DNA from: Actinomycetes bacterium
GTDB lineage: Bacteria; Actinomycetota; Acidimicrobiia; Acidimicrobiales; RAAP-2
Reading direction: 5' to 3'
Assembly (NCBI GenBank): GCA_021800645.1
Contig: JAJYYT010000125.1
Location: 1 to 6,321, forward strand
DNA: 6,321 bases
Position 1 is the stretch's first letter, and each line of letters starts with the position of its first letter. The notes under the pieces were generated by a model. That model was given only the letters and a program-made list of their open reading frames with translations, did no database searches and had not been told where the DNA came from. A program made the translations under genes and the position numbers. Shown here piece after piece: positions 3,969 to 6,321 of the stretch.

Positions 3969-6097
3969 GCCGCCCGGGCGTCGGCCCGAGCCTCCTTCGC
4001 TCCGCCGCCCGCCTTGCCAGCGCGGTCGCTGTCGCGGCGGGGGCCGGACTTCTCGGAGCAGGGCTCTCGAGCGGCACTCATGTGGCTGCGTCCGGACGCC
4101 GCGCCCACACCTCCTCGCCTGTCACGACGACCACCAGCCCGTGGGTGCCGGGGACAGGCGGGACGATGACGGTCGGCATCGACAAGGCCCCCACCGGTTG
4201 CAACCCGAACACCGCGTCGGGCGACACGTGGGCGGACCGCCTCCTCCTGGAGCCTGTGCTGCCGAGTGCCTTCACGGTCACCCCATCCGACCAAGCCGTC
4301 TACAACTCCGCGCTCATCACCCAGGCCGAGCTGCAGGGCACGAACCCCCAGACCGTCGTCTACACCATCAACCCGAAGGCGGTCTGGTCCGACGGGACGC
4401 CGGTCACGGCGGCTGACTTCGTCTACACGTGGGAGCAGGAACGCGGGACGGTCGGTCCCCTCGGCGCGGCCACCACACCGACAGCCGCCACGACAGCCAC
4501 GACAGCCACCACCACGACCACCACGACAGCCACGACAGCCACCACCACGACCACCACGACCTCGGCCGGCTCGACATCGGCGCCAAGCGGCGTGGCGACG
4601 CCCGAAGGTGCGACACCGGCACTGTCGACGCCATCCGCGACCTCGCCGGCGACCTCGCCCCCGAGGTCCACGAAGTCGACGCCGGCGCCGACATTCACGA
4701 CACCGACATTCACGACGCCACCTGCCACGACAACGCTCCCCGGAGCGACAGGCACGACAGGACCCGCCGTCGGCTACCGCCAGGTGGCGTCCGTCACCTC
4801 GGGTCCCAAGGGCCTCACCGTCACCGTCGTCTTCAAGAAGCCGTACGCGGACTGGCAGTCCCTCTTCAACTACCTGCTTCCTGCGCATGTGCTCATGAAG
4901 ACGGGATGGAACCCGCCGTGCACCACGCTCGACCCGGCGATCGACCTCTCGGCGGGCCCCTACATGCTCCGCTCCGTCGTGCCTGGCAAAGAGGTCGTCC
5001 TCGTCCGCAACCCGCGGTGGTGGGGGCGGCCTCCCGCGCTCGAGCAGATCGTCGTCCGCATCGCGTCCGGTCCCGCACAGCTCTCGCAGTGGCTCGCGGA
5101 CGGCACAGTCGACGTCGCGCTGCCCAGCGGGTACGACGAGCACTTTCTCCAGGCCGTGACCTCCCAACCCTCCGTGGCCAGCCAGACGCAGCTCTCGACG
5201 ACATTCCTCCAGCTCGAGTTCTCCACCACGTCGCCGACCACCTCGTCGACGGACTTGCGACTCGCCATCGCGCACGCGATCGACAGGCAGACGCTCGTGA
5301 ACGACGTCGTCGGCTGGGCGAGCTCGGCCATCACCCCAGCCGAGAGCCTCCTCTACGCCCAGACGCAGCCGGGATACCCGAGCCACCCCCCGCCGCTGCA
5401 GGTGAGCGGTCAACCGGGCTCGACGACGACGACGACCTCGAGCGGCTCGACAGCGTCCACCCCCTTCCCTGCGAACGCCGACCTCGCTGCGACCACACGA
5501 CTGCTCACCGCAGCCGGCTTGGTTCGCGTCGGGAGCGGGTCGTGGAAGCTCCTGACAGGCAAGCCGTTCGCCCTGCGAATGGCCGTCGACGTCGCCGATG
5601 CGTGGGCCTCACCGGCGGCCGCGAACATCGTCCGCCAGCTCGGCGCGGCGGGCATCAGGGTCAGCATCACCGACGCATCGAGCGCGCAGGCGGCCGGCCT
5701 CGACCTCGCACGCGGCGAGGCCGCGATGGCGCTCCTGCCGATGCACTCGAGCCCGTACCCGAGCCAGGCCATCGCCTGGTACACGCCGCTGCTCGGCACC
5801 CCTGGTACCGGAGGATCCCAGGACTGGTCCAATCTCGACGACCCGACCGTGAACGCGTTGCTCGAGAAAGCGTCCGAGCAGCTGAACCCCGTCGACGCAG
5901 GCCCGATCTACTCCGAGGTCGACACCGCGCTCTGGCAGCAGATGGTCGCTCTCCCGCTCTTCACGGAACCCAGCCTCCTCGCGTGGTCCGAGCTGACCGC
6001 CGGCGTCTCGCCGAACCCGGACGGACCTTCCCTCCTGTGGGACGCGCAGAGCTGGGCGCTGCGCGTCCCGCCGACGAGCCAGACGCCCCAGCCGTGA
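3965..6097 (+). CDS. Family 5 extracellular solute-binding protein (ABC transporter type) with Thr-rich inserts
   Basis: This is probably an exported binding protein of the oligopeptide/dipeptide class (SBP_bac_5). A hydrophobic segment at about 15-35 follows basic residues and acts as signal peptide or anchor; there is no lipobox cysteine, unlike most actinobacterial binding proteins. Family features are GGTMTVGIDKAP near the mature N-terminus, SDGTPVTAADFVYTW (ending 156), AGPYMLRSVVPGKEVVLVRNPRWWG and DLRLAIAHAIDRQTLV (430-444). The only two cysteines, Cys79 and Cys319, could form a disulfide. The 710-residue length is inflated by low-complexity segments: Thr/Ser-rich 47-58, a roughly 100-residue insert (168-268) placed between FVYTW and the GLTVTVVFKKPYADW strand, and 485-500. 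The GTG start overlaps the secG stop and no Shine-Dalgarno sequence is seen. No permease or ATPase gene is in the window, so the ligand and partners are unknown. Confidence 0.88.
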   Translation: MSRPGVGPSLLRSAARLASAVAVAAGAGLLGAGLSSGTHVAASGRRAHTSSPVTTTTSPWVPGTGGTMTVGIDKAPTGCNPNTASGDTWADRLLLEPVLPSAFTVTPSDQAVYNSALITQAELQGTNPQTVVYTINPKAVWSDGTPVTAADFVYTWEQERGTVGPLGAATTPTAATTATTATTTTTTTATTATTTTTTTSAGSTSAPSGVATPEGATPALSTPSATSPATSPPRSTKSTPAPTFTTPTFTTPPATTTLPGATGTTGPAVGYRQVASVTSGPKGLTVTVVFKKPYADWQSLFNYLLPAHVLMKTGWNPPCTTLDPAIDLSAGPYMLRSVVPGKEVVLVRNPRWWGRPPALEQIVVRIASGPAQLSQWLADGTVDVALPSGYDEHFLQAVTSQPSVASQTQLSTTFLQLEFSTTSPTTSSTDLRLAIAHAIDRQTLVNDVVGWASSAITPAESLLYAQTQPGYPSHPPPLQVSGQPGSTTTTTSSGSTASTPFPANADLAATTRLLTAAGLVRVGSGSWKLLTGKPFALRMAVDVADAWASPAAANIVRQLGAAGIRVSITDASSAQAAGLDLARGEAAMALLPMHSSPYPSQAIAWYTPLLGTPGTGGSQDWSNLDDPTVNALLEKASEQLNPVDAGPIYSEVDTALWQQMVALPLFTEPSLLAWSELTAGVSPNPDGPSLLWDAQSWALRVPPTSQTPQP
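4490..4555 (+). repeat. Exact 33-bp in-frame duplication encoding Thr/Ala runs
   Basis: Bases 4490-4522 and 4523-4555 are identical, adjacent 33-bp units. Each encodes TTATTATTTTT, starting at residue 176 of the solute-binding protein. The unit is itself built from ACGACAGCC and ACCACCACG sub-repeats. Perfect identity implies a recent duplication in a slippage-prone tract. Confidence 0.92.
4688..4717 (+). repeat. Two 15-bp in-frame units encoding PTFTT
   Basis: CCGACATTCACGAC followed by A or G occurs at 4688-4702 and 4703-4717, encoding PTFTT twice near the end of the Thr-rich insert of the solute-binding protein. It is a second, independent tandem event in the same insert. Confidence 0.85.
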
Positions 6098-6115
6098 CCG
6101 CCAGCCGTGCCTCCT

Positions 6116-6172
6116 CGTCGCTGGCCGCTCCTCGTCGTCGCTGGCCGCTCCTCCTTCGTCGCTGGCCGCTCC
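6116..6172. repeat. Three-copy 16-mer between the binding-protein gene and tRNA-Leu
   Basis: CGTCGCTGGCCGCTCC occurs exactly at 6116-6131, 6136-6151 and 6157-6172, with a period of 20 then 21 bp. The bases between copies are T/C/G-rich. It starts 18 bases after the stop of the binding-protein gene. No strong hairpin with a T-run is visible, so I do not call it a terminator. About two helical turns separate the copies, which would suit repeated protein binding, but slippage alone explains it too. Confidence 0.85.
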
Positions 6173-6183
6173 CCCAAGCGCCC

Positions 6184-6196
6184 GCGATAGGATCGC
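6184..6196 (+). promoter_or_regulatory. Candidate -10 element of tRNA-Leu inside a small dyad
   Basis: TAGGAT (6188-6193) fits TANNNT and lies ten bases before the mature tRNA 5' end, a suitable distance for a short tRNA leader. It is embedded in the inverted repeat GCGAT-AGG-ATCGC (6184-6196). No recognisable -35 lies 16-18 bp upstream; that place is occupied by the third 16-mer repeat. Confidence 0.4.
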
Positions 6197-6203
6197 CTCC
6201 CAC

Positions 6204-6290
6204 GTCGGAGTGGCGGAATAGGCAGACGCGCCAGCTTGAGGGGCTGGTGACCGCAAGGTCGTGGGGGTTCAAGTCCCCCCTCCGACACCA
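6204..6290 (+). tRNA. tRNA-Leu, anticodon GAG, CCA encoded
   Basis: A complete class II tRNA folds by eye. The acceptor stem GTCGGAG (6204-6210) pairs fully with CTCCGAC (6280-6286), followed by discriminator A and an encoded CCA. The anticodon stem CCAGC/GCTGG (6231-6235 and 6243-6247) holds the loop TTGAGGG with anticodon GAG at 6238-6240, reading the leucine codons CUC and CUU. The long variable arm has stem GACC/GGTC around GCAA (6249-6260). The T arm is GGGGG, TTCAAGT, CCCCC (6263-6279). CUC is an abundant leucine codon in the genes of this window, so this is a major-use tRNA. Confidence 0.97.
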
Positions 6291-6321
6291 CCAACCGGGA
6301 ACGTTCCCCGGAATTCCCGCC
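6291..6321. other. Palindromic sequence after tRNA-Leu
   Basis: GGGAACGTTCCC (6297-6308) is a perfect 12-bp palindrome, followed by the 8-bp palindrome GGAATTCC at 6310-6317. There is no T-run within the window, so it is not a standard intrinsic terminator as far as can be seen. It could be a processing or terminator structure continuing past the edge, or chance. Confidence 0.3.

Noticed and set aside
2666..5413. Very long minus-strand open frame (about 915 codons)
   Set aside because: It is antisense to tpiA, secG and the binding-protein gene, all of which have clear family motifs. The translation is Arg/Gly-rich and lacks domains, as expected for a shadow frame in GC-rich DNA.
6204..6321. 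tRNA gene as an integration site with an adjacent mobile element
   Set aside because: tRNA-Leu is a common attachment site, but no integrase, repeated tRNA 3' end or element boundary is visible before the window ends.

Overview
The window is strongly GC-rich, with GTG starts, stop/start overlaps of the GTGA type and the gene order gap-pgk-tpiA-secG. That order is the usual glycolytic cluster of Actinobacteria (Actinomycetota). The SecG and solute-binding protein sequences also look actinobacterial. A lineage such as Acidimicrobiia is plausible, but this is inference and I could not search.

Layout, all genes on the + strand. Positions 1-358 are non-coding and carry two families of short direct repeats, one dyad-symmetric candidate operator and the gap leader. 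Then come gap (359-1414), pgk (1411-2625), tpiA (2630-3559), a 178-base gap with a 13-bp tandem repeat, secG (3738-3968), a large family 5 extracellular solute-binding protein (3965-6097), a 106-base gap with a three-copy 16-mer, and tRNA-Leu(GAG) with encoded CCA (6204-6290).

The three enzymes catalyse consecutive or linked glycolytic steps: TpiA interconverts the triose phosphates, Gap oxidises and phosphorylates glyceraldehyde 3-phosphate, and Pgk makes ATP. SecG belongs to the SecYEG translocon. The solute-binding protein gene overlaps secG and should need that export route. Clear Shine-Dalgarno sequences precede only gap and secG; pgk, tpiA and the binding-protein gene overlap or nearly abut the gene before them and look translationally coupled. 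This suggests two translational blocks, gap-pgk-tpiA and secG-SBP.

The most unusual property is the spread of short tandem repeats. In the longer gene-free stretches the periods (22/23, 19, 13, 20/21 bp) are mostly not multiples of three. Inside genes the periods (15, 24, 33, 15 bp) are all multiples of three and fall in permissive places: an N-terminal tail on TpiA, a glycine loop in Pgk, and a roughly 100-residue Thr-rich insert in the solute-binding protein. I see no CRISPR array, insertion sequence, toxin-antitoxin pair or defence system. The core genes are ordinary; the novelty lies in the repeat-driven additions and in the gene neighbourhood.
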